DNA of 64,000 nucleotides from Sporomusa malonica (GTDB taxonomy: Bacteria; Bacillota; Negativicutes; Sporomusales; Sporomusaceae). Location: NCBI RefSeq assembly GCF_041428715.1, contig NZ_CP155572.1; one strand, given 5' to 3'. Position numbers and translations under genes: made by a program. The stretch's first letter is position 1. Every line of letters starts with the position of its first letter. Below the pieces are notes generated by a model. The model searched no databases and was not told the origin of the DNA. It was given only the letters and a program-made list of their open reading frames with translations. Of this stretch, positions 51,571 through 60,033 are shown piece by piece.

Positions 51571-52896
51571 ATGGAAGAGCGTTATCACTCAGTACGATTA
51601 GTGACTGAACGGTGTCAGGGTTGTGTGAACTGCACGAAGCGGTGTCCAACTGAAGCTATCCGGATTCGCGGCGGCAAGGCCCACATAACATCGTCCAGGT
51701 GTATCGATTGCGGTGAGTGTATTCGCCACTGTCCTAGTCACGCTAAAGCAGCGGTGACTGATGAGTTTACGGACCTAGAAAAATATAAGCATAATATTGC
51801 ACTACCTGCACCATCGCTCTATGGTCAGTTTAATGTTGACATTCCAGTTAGGGCTATTTTGTCTGGTCTGTTAAAGCTGGGATTTGACGAAGTATTTGAA
51901 GTGGCTCACGGAGCGGAAATTGTTTCACTAGCAATCAGAGATTACCTCAAACGCAGTGATATTGTCCGTCCAGCTATTTCATCGGCTTGTCCTGCTGTCG
52001 TCAGGCTTATTCAAGTGAAGTTTCCTGAACTAATCGACCACTTGGTGCCGTTTGATGCTCCGGTTGAGGTAGCTGCCAGGTTGGCCAGGGCTGAGGCTGA
52101 GAGCTTGTTCGGTTTTGCCCCTGAAAACATAGGTGTGTGGTTTATCACGCCATGCCCGGCAAAGATGACAGCGGTGAACCAGCCTTTGGGCACAGAAAAG
52201 TCCAATATTACTGGTGCGATTGCAATTAGTAAAATTTATCCTGATTTATTCAAAGTAGTTACCGCCGATATTCAAGATGCTCGCCGCCAAGCTTCCTGGG
52301 TAGGTGTTGGTTGGGCGGTCCCGGGTGGTGAGACATCAGCTGTCGGCGTCGAGAACGTCTTGGTGGTACATGATATCCATCATGTTACTAACGTGTTGGA
52401 ACAAGTTGCTTTGGGTAAACTCAAGGGTGTTGACTATATTGAGGTATTGGCTTGTGCTGGCGGTTGTATCGGTGGTGCGCTTACGGTTGAAAATCGCTAT
52501 GTAGCTGAGCACCGTATGAAAACGCGAATTGAAAGGAAAAAAGTGCAAGACCCGAAACTTGGAAGACTGCCACGCACTGATTACTCTGAATTTGAACTAG
52601 GGATAGCTGGGCGGCGGGCTATTGAGCCTAAGCCGGCGCTCAGGCTTGATGCTGACATTACCAAGGCTATGTCTAAAATTGAAATGATGGACGTAACCCT
52701 AAAAACTTTACCAGGTCTTGATTGTGGCTCCTGCGGTTCCCCCAACTGTAAAGCGTTGGCTGAAGACATTGCCCAAGGGCGAGCCAGTATGACCGACTGC
52801 GTATTTATCTTACGCAAAAAGGTCCGGGACTTAGCTTATGAAATGGTTAACCTGGCTGATAAGCTGCCCCCGCCGCTTGATAGGGAAGAAGAATAA
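51571..52896 (+). CDS. Sensory-type [FeFe]-hydrogenase-like protein with C-terminal Fe-S domain (HfsB/HydS-like)
   Basis: 441 residues from ATG 51571 (weak SD; upstream GTGs possible). Two Fe4S4 motifs at the N-terminus (CQGCVNCTKRCP, CIDCGECIRHCP). A hydrogenase domain follows with altered H-cluster motifs: SACPAV for TSCCPxW, TPCPAKMTA for MPCxxKxxE, and ACAGGCIGG. The four likely cluster Cys remain, but the proton-relay Cys is Ala and the Glu of L2 is lost. The C-terminus has the CODH-type CGSCGSPNC domain. This resembles putative sensory hydrogenases (HydS, HfsB). It probably senses H2 or redox rather than turning over fast. Confidence 0.85.
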   Translation: MEERYHSVRLVTERCQGCVNCTKRCPTEAIRIRGGKAHITSSRCIDCGECIRHCPSHAKAAVTDEFTDLEKYKHNIALPAPSLYGQFNVDIPVRAILSGLLKLGFDEVFEVAHGAEIVSLAIRDYLKRSDIVRPAISSACPAVVRLIQVKFPELIDHLVPFDAPVEVAARLARAEAESLFGFAPENIGVWFITPCPAKMTAVNQPLGTEKSNITGAIAISKIYPDLFKVVTADIQDARRQASWVGVGWAVPGGETSAVGVENVLVVHDIHHVTNVLEQVALGKLKGVDYIEVLACAGGCIGGALTVENRYVAEHRMKTRIERKKVQDPKLGRLPRTDYSEFELGIAGRRAIEPKPALRLDADITKAMSKIEMMDVTLKTLPGLDCGSCGSPNCKALAEDIAQGRASMTDCVFILRKKVRDLAYEMVNLADKLPPPLDREEE

Positions 52897-52939
52897 AATA
52901 TATATTTAATTTTATAATTTAGTATTGGGAGGAGTAAGT

Positions 52940-53281
52940 GTGACGGTTCAAGAACTAGTGAAGGCTTTGCCGCTGCAAGTGGTATCAGGTCAGTCCAACC
53001 TCAGTCAGGAAATAAGTGGTGGTTATGCTTCCGATTTGCTGAGTAACGTGATGGGGCAGGCTCGTGCGGGTAACATATGGGTAACAATGCAGGGGCACCA
53101 AAACATTGTTGCGGTAGCATCGCTGGCTGGCCTGACTGCCATTATTGTTGCCGGTGGTGTCGAACCTGATAAGGATGCCGTTCGCAAGGCTGTAACTGAA
53201 GAGATTATCATCCTAACTACAACACTTTCTACTTTTGAAGTAGTTGGCCGTTTATACCAGTTGGGTATTGCGGGGGAATGA
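52940..53281 (+). CDS. DRTGG-domain protein (second of two)
   Basis: 113 residues from GTG 52940 (GGGAGGAGT upstream). It begins TVQELVKALPLQVVSG and has GGYASDLLSNVMGQA (near residue 28) and AVASLAGLTAIIVAGG. It shares the same fold and SDL...V pattern as the protein at 50744, so the two are paralogues. It overlaps the PHP gene by ATGA. The ligand and partners are unknown. Confidence 0.72.
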   Translation: MTVQELVKALPLQVVSGQSNLSQEISGGYASDLLSNVMGQARAGNIWVTMQGHQNIVAVASLAGLTAIIVAGGVEPDKDAVRKAVTEEIIILTTTLSTFEVVGRLYQLGIAGE

Positions 53282-54021
53282 TGCGCCGGTTTGTGGCTGA
53301 TCTTCATGTGCACACATTGTTGTCGCCCTGTGCGGCGGTTGAAATGACGCCGCGTAACATTATTTGGCACGCAGTGCAGCATAAAGTCGATATCATTGCC
53401 ATTACCGATCATAACGCCTGCGACAATGTCGCTGCCGCTTTAGAAGCGGCAAAAGGGACTGATGTCACCGTACTCCTTGGCATGGAAGTTGAAAGTAAGG
53501 AAGAAGTTCATCTTATTGTTTTATTTGAAAAAATGCGGCAACTTAAAGCCTGGGAAAATTTTACCCAGCGTCATATGTCCGGGCGGCTTAATAATGCTGA
53601 ACGGTTTGGCGCTCAGTTTATTGTTGATGCTGAGGACAATTTTATTGCTGAAAAACCAGAGCTTTTGCTGGCATCGTTGACTGTTGGTATTGCAGAAATT
53701 TCTGAACAAGTCAAAAATATTGGTGGAATATGTATTGCCAGCCACATTGACCGGCCTACCTACAGCATTATTTCACAACTGGGATTTATCCCGCCTGATG
53801 TGGAACTGGCAGCTGTGGAAATATCAAGAAATATGAGTGTAGAGCATGCGCTACAGCGTATTCCAGCTATTGGCAGCCTGCCTATAATAACAGCCTCGGA
53901 TGCCCATGTAATGGACGATTTTGTTGATGGTCCGAAAACCAGCTTTTACCTCGAGCAACCGACATTAGGGGAAATCCGACAGGCACTATTAGCACAAAAC
54001 TTGCGAAAGGTGGTGGTTTAA
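53278..54021 (+). CDS. PHP-domain metal-dependent phosphoesterase-like protein
   Basis: 247 residues. PHP metal ligands: DLHVHTLLSPC (residues 6-16), ITDHNACDN (about residues 42-50), a Glu in LGMEVESKEE, HIDRP and the final SDAH motif (near residue 205). It is related to the PHP phosphoesterases and the PolX/PolIII PHP fold. It is translationally coupled to the second DRTGG gene. Its substrate is unknown; a nucleotide or phosphorylated signal is possible. It closes the regulatory block before hydC. Confidence 0.85.
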   Translation: MMRRFVADLHVHTLLSPCAAVEMTPRNIIWHAVQHKVDIIAITDHNACDNVAAALEAAKGTDVTVLLGMEVESKEEVHLIVLFEKMRQLKAWENFTQRHMSGRLNNAERFGAQFIVDAEDNFIAEKPELLLASLTVGIAEISEQVKNIGGICIASHIDRPTYSIISQLGFIPPDVELAAVEISRNMSVEHALQRIPAIGSLPIITASDAHVMDDFVDGPKTSFYLEQPTLGEIRQALLAQNLRKVVV

Positions 54022-54081
54022 CCACTATTTAATCATAGCGTTACTAGAACAATTGCGATTTTTTCATAAGGAGGAGTTAAC

Positions 54082-54591
54082 ATGAACAGCGACAAGGAAA
54101 CTAAATGCTGCTGCTGTGGTGGCGGCGAAGCGGGTAAGCTGGCTCTGGATCAAGTGGAAGCAATTCTGGCTAAATACCAGGGTGTAAAAGGAGCTCTTAT
54201 CCCGGTGCTGCAGGAAGCACAAAATGCTTATGGCTACCTGCCTAGAGAAGTCATCAAGTGTATTGCCGAAAAAACGGGGATTCCAGTTAGCCAAATTTAC
54301 GGTGTGGTAACCTTCTACTCCCAATTCCATCTTAATCCCCGAGGGAAAAACATTGTCCGTGTTTGCCAAGGCACTGCATGTCATGTGCGTGGTGCTAAAG
54401 CTATTCTTAAAGCACTGGAAGACGGCCTGCAAGTTAAGGCTGGCGGTACTACTCCTGATCTTAAATTCACATTGGAAACAGTGGCCTGTATCGGTGCCTG
54501 TGGTTTAGCTCCGGTACTTATGGTCAATGACGATACCCATGGTCGCCTGACTCCGGAAGTAATCCCTGAATTATTAGCTAAATACGCTTAA
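54082..54591 (+). CDS. hydC: [FeFe]-hydrogenase NuoE-like [2Fe-2S] subunit (operon 2)
   Basis: 169 residues. It begins with an unusual Cys/Gly run (CCCCGGGE at residues 9-16) before the NuoE fold: VEAILAKYQGVKGALIPVLQ, GVVTFYSQFHLNPRG and cluster Cys in VCQGTACHVRG and ACIGACGLAP. The Cys-rich head is extra relative to the copy at 25057 and may bind a metal. AAGGAGG lies before ATG. It works with HydB and HydA downstream. Confidence 0.93.
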   Translation: MNSDKETKCCCCGGGEAGKLALDQVEAILAKYQGVKGALIPVLQEAQNAYGYLPREVIKCIAEKTGIPVSQIYGVVTFYSQFHLNPRGKNIVRVCQGTACHVRGAKAILKALEDGLQVKAGGTTPDLKFTLETVACIGACGLAPVLMVNDDTHGRLTPEVIPELLAKYA

Positions 54592-54602
54592 TGTTGTAGA
54601 CG

Positions 54603-55166
54603 ATGCGTGAAATTTCTCTTCATATACTTGACCTAGTTCAGAATTCAATCGAAGCAGGGGCGACTTCAGTTACGTTAGAAATTAGTGAATGTTTAGTTGA
54701 TGATGAGATGACTATCAAAGTTTCTGATAACGGTAGGGGTATGAACGAACAACTACGCCAGCTAGTAATCGACCCCTTTATTACCACCCGGACTACCCGG
54801 CGCATAGGATTGGGATTACCGTTAATGGATATGTCTACTAAACGTTGCGGTGGATATTTGAAAATTGACTCGACGCCTGGAAAGGGTACTGTGGTTCAAG
54901 CTATGTACAAACACAGCCATTTTGACAGGCCGCCAATAGGAAATCTGGTAGAAACAATTAAAAGTATACTTGTTGCTAACTCGGAATTGCACTTTTTATA
55001 CCATCATACCGTAAATGACAAGTTTTTTTCGGTTTCTTCCCAGGAGTTAGCCATTACTTTAGATGGTATTCCACTGACGCAGCCAGACGTTTTAGTTTGG
55101 TTGCATGAGTATTTGTCAGATAACATAGCCAATTTGTACGGAGGTGCTAAAGATGAAAACAATTGA
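54603..55166 (+). CDS. GHKL (HATPase_c) ATP-binding protein inside the hydrogenase operon
   Basis: 187 residues. N-box HILDLVQNSIEAGATS (residues 7-22), G1 VSDNGRGMNEQ (about residue 40), G2 RRIGLGLPLMDMSTKRCGG (about residue 65). There is no His-phosphorylation or sensor domain and no transmembrane segment; residues 110-187 are a distinct C-terminal part of unknown fold. Genes of this type recur between hydC and the small ferredoxin gene in hydrogenase operons of anaerobic Firmicutes. Role unknown, perhaps regulation or maturation. It overlaps the next gene by 14 bases. Confidence 0.82.
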   Translation: MREISLHILDLVQNSIEAGATSVTLEISECLVDDEMTIKVSDNGRGMNEQLRQLVIDPFITTRTTRRIGLGLPLMDMSTKRCGGYLKIDSTPGKGTVVQAMYKHSHFDRPPIGNLVETIKSILVANSELHFLYHHTVNDKFFSVSSQELAITLDGIPLTQPDVLVWLHEYLSDNIANLYGGAKDENN

Positions 55167-55515
55167 AGATTTGAAACGCCTGCGGGAAGAGCTTAAGACT
55201 AAGAATAACCTGCGCCATGAAGGCGGTACCCAGGTAATTGTTGGAATGGGTACTTGCGGTATTGCCGCTGGTGCTCGACAAGTCATGACTGCTGTTTTGG
55301 AAGAAGTTGCCAAGCGCAAGCTTGAAGATGTTAAGATCTGTCAGACTGGTTGTATCGGTATGTGTGAAAAAGAAGTGCTTGTCGATGTTGTCCGTCCTGG
55401 TGAACCTCGGATAACTTACGGCAGAGTCACACCGGCAGATGTCCCCAAAATTTTTGCCGAGCATGTAGTTAACGGACGGATTGTAGCAGAGCTTGCTGTC
55501 GGTAAGATTGACTGA
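55153..55515 (+). CDS. Small [2Fe-2S] thioredoxin-like ferredoxin of hydrogenase operon 2
   Basis: 120 residues from ATG 55153 (CGGAGGTG upstream; a GTG at 55144 gives a longer frame). NuoE-C-terminal-like fold with VGMGTCGIAAGAR (about residue 30) and ICQTGCIGMCEKEV (about residue 62). These give the four Cys of a [2Fe-2S] site. Similar domains form the N-terminus of the long HydB encoded next, so this is a free-standing version of that domain. Often called HydD in such operons. Confidence 0.85.
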   Translation: MKTIEDLKRLREELKTKNNLRHEGGTQVIVGMGTCGIAAGARQVMTAVLEEVAKRKLEDVKICQTGCIGMCEKEVLVDVVRPGEPRITYGRVTPADVPKIFAEHVVNGRIVAELAVGKID

Positions 55516-55546
55516 ATAATTTGGTAGAGTAACAGGAGGGGATATT

Positions 55547-57337
55547 ATGGAACATATCAGAGCGCATGTGCTCATTTGCGCCGGTACTGGCTGCGTGTCT
55601 TCAGGTGCAAAAAAGGTTGAAGCCGCTTTCCAAGAAGAACTGGCCAAAAAGGGTTTAGATAAAGAAATTAAAATTATTGAAACCGGTTGTCACGGCTTTT
55701 GTGAAATGGGTCCGCTGGTCATTATCTATCCAGAGGGTACCTTCTATGTTCGTGTTCAAGAGTCGGACGTGCCTGAACTGGTTGAGAACCACCTTTTCAA
55801 AGGTCGTATCGTTGAGCGTTTATTATTTAAAGAGCCCATTACTCATGAGAAAATCCCGAGCTATAAAGATCTTGATTTCTATAAAAAGCAGATGCGGATG
55901 GTGTTGGCTAACTGCGGTCACATCAATCCCGAAGATATTAATGAATACATTGCCGAGGGCGGTTATGAAGCGTTAGGCAAAGCTCTGACAGAAATGAAGC
56001 CTGAAGAGGTAGTGGATGAAGTTAAAAAGTCTGGCCTGAGGGGCCGGGGCGGCGGTGGTTTCCCGACTGGTATGAAATGGGGATTCACACGTAATGCACC
56101 TGGCACGAAAAAGTATGTTGTCTGTAACGCTGATGAAGGTGACCCCGGTGCATTTATGGACCGTAGCGTTCTTGAAGGCGACCCCCATCGCATAATCGAA
56201 GGTATGGCTATCTGCGGCTATGCTATTGGCGCTGATGAAGGCTATGTCTATGTCCGGGCTGAATACCCATTGGCTATCAAGCGCCTGAGAATAGCTATTC
56301 AGCAGGCTGAAGAGATGGGCCTCTTAGGCGAGAATATTTTAAATTCGGGCTTTAGTTTTAAACTTAAGATTAAAGAAGGTGCTGGTGCCTTTGTATGTGG
56401 CGAAGAAACAGCGCTCTTAGCCTCAATTGAAGGCAAACGCGGTATGCCGCGTCCTCGCCCACCGTTCCCAGCTATATCTGGTCTGTGGGGCAAACCGACC
56501 AATATTAATAATGTCGAAACCTTTGGTAATGTACCTCAAATTATCACCAAGGGTGCTGACTGGTATGCGTCAATCGGAACTGAAAAGAGTAAAGGTACCA
56601 AGGTATTTGCGCTTACTGGCCGTATTAATAATACTGGTCTGGCCGAAGTTCCTATGGGCATTACCATGCGCGAAATTATTTATGACATAGGCGGCGGTAT
56701 TCAAGGCGGTAAAAAATTCAAGGCAGTTCAAATCGGCGGTCCGTCAGGCGGATGTCTGCCTGAAAACCTCCTTGATTTACCGGTAGATTATGATTCTCTT
56801 ATTCAAGCTGGGGCAATGATGGGCTCAGGCGGTCTGGTAGTAATGGATGAGACCACTTGTATGGTTGATGTTGCTAAGTTCTTTTTGAACTTTACCCAAT
56901 CCGAGTCTTGTGGTAAATGTACTCCATGCCGTGAAGGCACCAAACGTATGCTGGAAATTCTCACCCGGATTACTGAAGGTCAAGGCCGTGCAGGAGATAT
57001 TGCCCTGTTAGAGAACATGGCTAAAAACATTAAGACCACTGCTCTTTGTGGTCTGGGTCAGACTGCTCCCAATCCGGTATTGTCTACATTGCACTATTTC
57101 CGTGCAGAATATGAAGCCCACATCAACGAGAAACGCTGTCCGGCTGGTGCCTGCACCAACCTGCTGCAGTATGGCATTACTGATACCTGCAAAGGCTGCG
57201 GCTTGTGCAAAAAAGCATGCCCGGTTGAAGCTATTAGCGGTGAGAAAAAGGCTGTACACGAAATTGACACAGCTAAGTGCATCAAGTGCGGCGCCTGCTT
57301 TGACAAATGTCCGTTTAAATCAATCGTTAGAGGTTAA
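55547..57337 (+). CDS. hydB: [FeFe]-hydrogenase NuoF-like flavin subunit, long form (operon 2)
   Basis: 596 residues. N-terminal thioredoxin-like [2Fe-2S] domain (ICAGTGCVSSGA, then TGCHGFCEMGP), NuoF core (GRGGGGFPTGMKW near residue 165, NADEGDPGAFMDR near 190, CGEETALLASIEGKRGMP near 285), Fe4S4 ESCGKCTPCREGT near residue 450, and C-terminal two-cluster ferredoxin (CKGCGLCKKACP, CIKCGACFDKCP). This is the full architecture of electron-bifurcating HydB, which binds NAD(H) through FMN and interacts with ferredoxin. Good SD AGGAGGGG. Confidence 0.96.
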   Translation: MEHIRAHVLICAGTGCVSSGAKKVEAAFQEELAKKGLDKEIKIIETGCHGFCEMGPLVIIYPEGTFYVRVQESDVPELVENHLFKGRIVERLLFKEPITHEKIPSYKDLDFYKKQMRMVLANCGHINPEDINEYIAEGGYEALGKALTEMKPEEVVDEVKKSGLRGRGGGGFPTGMKWGFTRNAPGTKKYVVCNADEGDPGAFMDRSVLEGDPHRIIEGMAICGYAIGADEGYVYVRAEYPLAIKRLRIAIQQAEEMGLLGENILNSGFSFKLKIKEGAGAFVCGEETALLASIEGKRGMPRPRPPFPAISGLWGKPTNINNVETFGNVPQIITKGADWYASIGTEKSKGTKVFALTGRINNTGLAEVPMGITMREIIYDIGGGIQGGKKFKAVQIGGPSGGCLPENLLDLPVDYDSLIQAGAMMGSGGLVVMDETTCMVDVAKFFLNFTQSESCGKCTPCREGTKRMLEILTRITEGQGRAGDIALLENMAKNIKTTALCGLGQTAPNPVLSTLHYFRAEYEAHINEKRCPAGACTNLLQYGITDTCKGCGLCKKACPVEAISGEKKAVHEIDTAKCIKCGACFDKCPFKSIVRG

Positions 57338-57402
57338 GCTTGCCGGTTAATTGGAACCGGAGATATACCCAACGAAAGACAGAATGATTGGGAGAAGAGA
57401 GG

Positions 57403-59142
57403 GTGACAACTACGATGGAAATGGTTAATATAACAATCGATGGACAGAAAGTAGCCGTACCGAAAACATCGACTGTTCTGGAAGCAGCAATTTCGCTCGG
57501 AATTAAAATTCCGACTTTGTGCTATCATCCTGAGCTGCGTGTAGAAGGGGCCTGTCGTGTGTGTATGGTAGAAGTGGAGGGTGCCCGCAGTTTGGTAGCA
57601 TCTTGCGTATATCCGGTAAATGAAGGTATGATTGTTCGTACCAATACAGCCAATGTACGCGAAGCTCGCAAAACGGTAGTTGAGCTTTTATTGGCCAACC
57701 ACCCAACAGACTGCTTATCTTGCCAACGCAACTTAAGCTGCGAATTGCAAACTATTGCTTCAGACCTGGGCGTCAGGGAAGTACGTTTTGACGGAGAAAA
57801 GAAAAACTATCCACTTGATGCAAATAATCCTTCCTTGGTTCGCGACCAAAGCAAATGTATTTTGTGCGGTCGTTGCATCCGCGCCTGCAGCGAGCGCCAG
57901 GGCGTACATGTCTACAGCTTTGCTAACAGGGGCTTTGATACAACTGTTGTTCCTGCCTTTGACTTAGGCTTGGACGAAGTAGCCTGTACTTACTGCGGTC
58001 AATGTGCTGCCGTATGTCCGACAGGTGCTATTGTCGAAAAAGATGATACAGAGAAAGTTTGGAATGCCATCAGTGATCCATCTAAACATGTAATTGTTCA
58101 GACTGCTCCTGCTGTGCGCGTTGCTTTGGGCGAAGCTCTTGATCTGCCTAATGGTACAATTGTTACTGGTAAGATGGTAACTGCACTCAAGCGCTTAGGT
58201 TTTGATAAAGTATTTGACACAAATTTTACTGCTGACCTTACTATCTGGGAAGAAGGTTCAGAGCTTATTGACCGGCTGACTAACGGCGGCAAGCTGCCCA
58301 TGATCACCTCTTGCAGCCCAGGCTGGGTTAATTTTATTGAATTGAAATATCCTGACCTCTTAGACCATCTGTCTTCTGCTAAGTCGCCACAGCAGATGTT
58401 TGGTGCTCTGGCTAAGACCTACTATGCAGAGAAGGCAGGGATTGATCCTAAGGATATCGTTTCAGTCTCCATTATGCCGTGTACTGCTAAAAAGGCAGAG
58501 GCCGCGCGCCCAGAGATGAATTCAAGCGGTTACCAAGATGTTGACTATGTTCTGACAACTCGCGAATTGGCCCGTATGATCCGCGAAGCTGGCTTAACCT
58601 TCGGAAAATTGGAAGAGGCCGATTTTGACGCTCCGCTTGGTGTCGGCTCAGGCGCTGGCGTAATCTTTGGTGCTACTGGCGGTGTAACGGAAGCAGCTCT
58701 CCGGACCGTTGTCAAACTGGTAACCGGAAATGAGCTCGACAACATTGAGTTCCAAGCTGTTCGTGGTATGACCGGCATCAAAGAAGCTGCTGTACCTATT
58801 AAAGATGGTTTGACAGCTAAAGTTGCTATAGCTCATACTTTAGCAAATGCCCGTATTCTTTTAGATAAAATACGTGCAGGCGAAGCTGATTATCACTTTA
58901 TTGAAATCATGGCTTGTCCTGGCGGCTGCTCAGGCGGCGGCGGGCAGCCAATCATTACGTCAGCTGAACATCGTCAAAAACGTATGGATGCTATCTATGA
59001 ATGCGATACGTGCTCAGATATTCGGAAGTCGCATGATAACCCGGCAGTTGCCGAGCTTTACGAAACGTGGTTGGGTAAGCCGCTGGGTGAAAAGTCTCAC
59101 CACCTACTGCATACTCACTATCATCCGCAAAAGAAATGTTAA
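57403..59142 (+). CDS. hydA: [FeFe]-hydrogenase catalytic subunit (operon 2)
   Basis: 579 residues from GTG 57403 (GGGAGAAGA upstream); ATG 57415 is also plausible. N-terminal [2Fe-2S] (CYHPELRVEGACRVC), His-Cys Fe4S4 (HPTDCLSCQRNLSC), two Fe4S4 (CILCGRCIRACS, CTYCGQCAAVCP). H-cluster: TSCSPGW, MPCTAKKAEAARPE, ACPGGCSGGGGQP. Like the HydA at 26870 it has TSCSP in L1, and the two are close paralogues. With HydB and HydC it should form an NAD-dependent, ferredoxin-coupled hydrogenase. It ends with HTHYHPQKKC and a terminator follows. Confidence 0.96.
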   Translation: MTTTMEMVNITIDGQKVAVPKTSTVLEAAISLGIKIPTLCYHPELRVEGACRVCMVEVEGARSLVASCVYPVNEGMIVRTNTANVREARKTVVELLLANHPTDCLSCQRNLSCELQTIASDLGVREVRFDGEKKNYPLDANNPSLVRDQSKCILCGRCIRACSERQGVHVYSFANRGFDTTVVPAFDLGLDEVACTYCGQCAAVCPTGAIVEKDDTEKVWNAISDPSKHVIVQTAPAVRVALGEALDLPNGTIVTGKMVTALKRLGFDKVFDTNFTADLTIWEEGSELIDRLTNGGKLPMITSCSPGWVNFIELKYPDLLDHLSSAKSPQQMFGALAKTYYAEKAGIDPKDIVSVSIMPCTAKKAEAARPEMNSSGYQDVDYVLTTRELARMIREAGLTFGKLEEADFDAPLGVGSGAGVIFGATGGVTEAALRTVVKLVTGNELDNIEFQAVRGMTGIKEAAVPIKDGLTAKVAIAHTLANARILLDKIRAGEADYHFIEIMACPGGCSGGGGQPIITSAEHRQKRMDAIYECDTCSDIRKSHDNPAVAELYETWLGKPLGEKSHHLLHTHYHPQKKC

Positions 59143-59149
59143 ATTATCG

Positions 59150-59179
59150 AGGGATGTCCGCTGGACATCCCTTTTTTTT
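59150..59179 (+). terminator. Rho-independent terminator of hydrogenase operon 2
   Basis: AGGGATGTCC (59150-59159), 3-base loop, GGACATCCCT (59163-59172) and a run of eight T: a textbook terminator. Confidence 0.93.
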
Positions 59180-59210
59180 ATTGGCTTTTTATAGTATAAA
59201 TATTTAGTAA

Positions 59211-59229
59211 ATGTGAAATTGTATAACAA
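59211..59229 (+). promoter_or_regulatory. Weak Rex-like operator upstream of rex
   Basis: ATGTGAA, 5 bases, ATAACAA; on the other strand TTGTTAT and TTCACAT. The halves resemble Rex half-sites, but the spacing is one base longer than the consensus. It could mark autoregulation; evidence is weak. Confidence 0.25.
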
Positions 59230-59254
59230 ATATGCCTATTTAAGTTTACGTAGC

Positions 59255-59280
59255 AGGAATTTACAGGTATGAGTGAGAAT
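59255..59280 (+). promoter_or_regulatory. Sigma-H-like promoter upstream of rex
   Basis: AGGAATT, 12 bases, TGAGAAT, about 70 bases before the rex ATG. Spacing is one longer than the other sites and the R position is T. Confidence 0.4.
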
Positions 59281-59350
59281 AAATTACAAATAATATAGAA
59301 AGATAAGCCGCTTATATGAGCGCTGACTATTGCTAGGGAGAGTTGTTTCG

Positions 59351-59992
59351 ATGAAAGAACACAAAGAAAATGCAGTAATCTCTAAGGCAACGATTGATAG
59401 GTTGCCGCTTTATTACCGTACGCTTAAACTAAGTCAACAAGAAGGTATTGAAATTATATCTTCTGATGAACTAGGGCGGAAAATCGGGGTAACACCTGAA
59501 CAAATACGCAAGGATTTGTCAGCTTTTGGTGAGTTTGGCAAAAAAGGCGTCGGCTACTATGTGCGAGAGCTTATGCGGAATATTGGTGAAATTCTCGGGC
59601 TCAATCGTAAGTGGAATATTGCTATTGCTGGCGTAGGCCACTTAGGGTGGGCGTTGGCTAACTATGCCAATTTTTCCCCGCAGGGATTTGATCTTCAGGC
59701 AATTTTTGATGTAGACACCGACAAAATAGGGCGCTATATTAATGAAGTGGAGATTTTCAGCATTGAACGAATGAAAGAAATCGTGAGCGATCGCGATATT
59801 CAGATTGGGATTATTACTGTACCTGCCGAATACGCACAGGATATTGCTACGCGTTTTGTTGAGGCTGGGATCAAGGGCATATGGAACTTTGCCCCCGTTA
59901 AGCTAAACGTACCTGCCAGCATCCATGTAGTAAGTGAGGACTTGTCTGTAGGGTTAAGTAGTATGTCCTATTATCTTTCTCGCCAAATCTGA
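59351..59992 (+). CDS. rex: Redox-sensing transcriptional repressor Rex
   Basis: 213 residues from ATG 59351 rather than TTG 59330. The N-terminal winged helix contains KIGVTPEQIRKDLSAFGEFG (about residues 44-63) and the Rossmann NADH-binding domain begins IAIAGVGHLGWALANY (about residue 88). Rex releases DNA when NADH/NAD+ rises and typically controls hydrogenase, fermentation and electron-transfer genes. It follows the NAD-linked hydrogenase operon; candidate operators lie at 35638 and 50696. Fits its family length (210-215). Confidence 0.96.
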   Translation: MKEHKENAVISKATIDRLPLYYRTLKLSQQEGIEIISSDELGRKIGVTPEQIRKDLSAFGEFGKKGVGYYVRELMRNIGEILGLNRKWNIAIAGVGHLGWALANYANFSPQGFDLQAIFDVDTDKIGRYINEVEIFSIERMKEIVSDRDIQIGIITVPAEYAQDIATRFVEAGIKGIWNFAPVKLNVPASIHVVSEDLSVGLSSMSYYLSRQI

Positions 59993-60033
59993 CAAATTCC
60001 AACAAAAAAATATTTTTTTGCCTATAAAGTAGC

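Noticed and set aside
60003..60020. A/T palindrome CAAAAAAATATTTTTTTG after rex
   Set aside because: Probably a weak terminator or chance A/T run; no protein-binding consensus matches.
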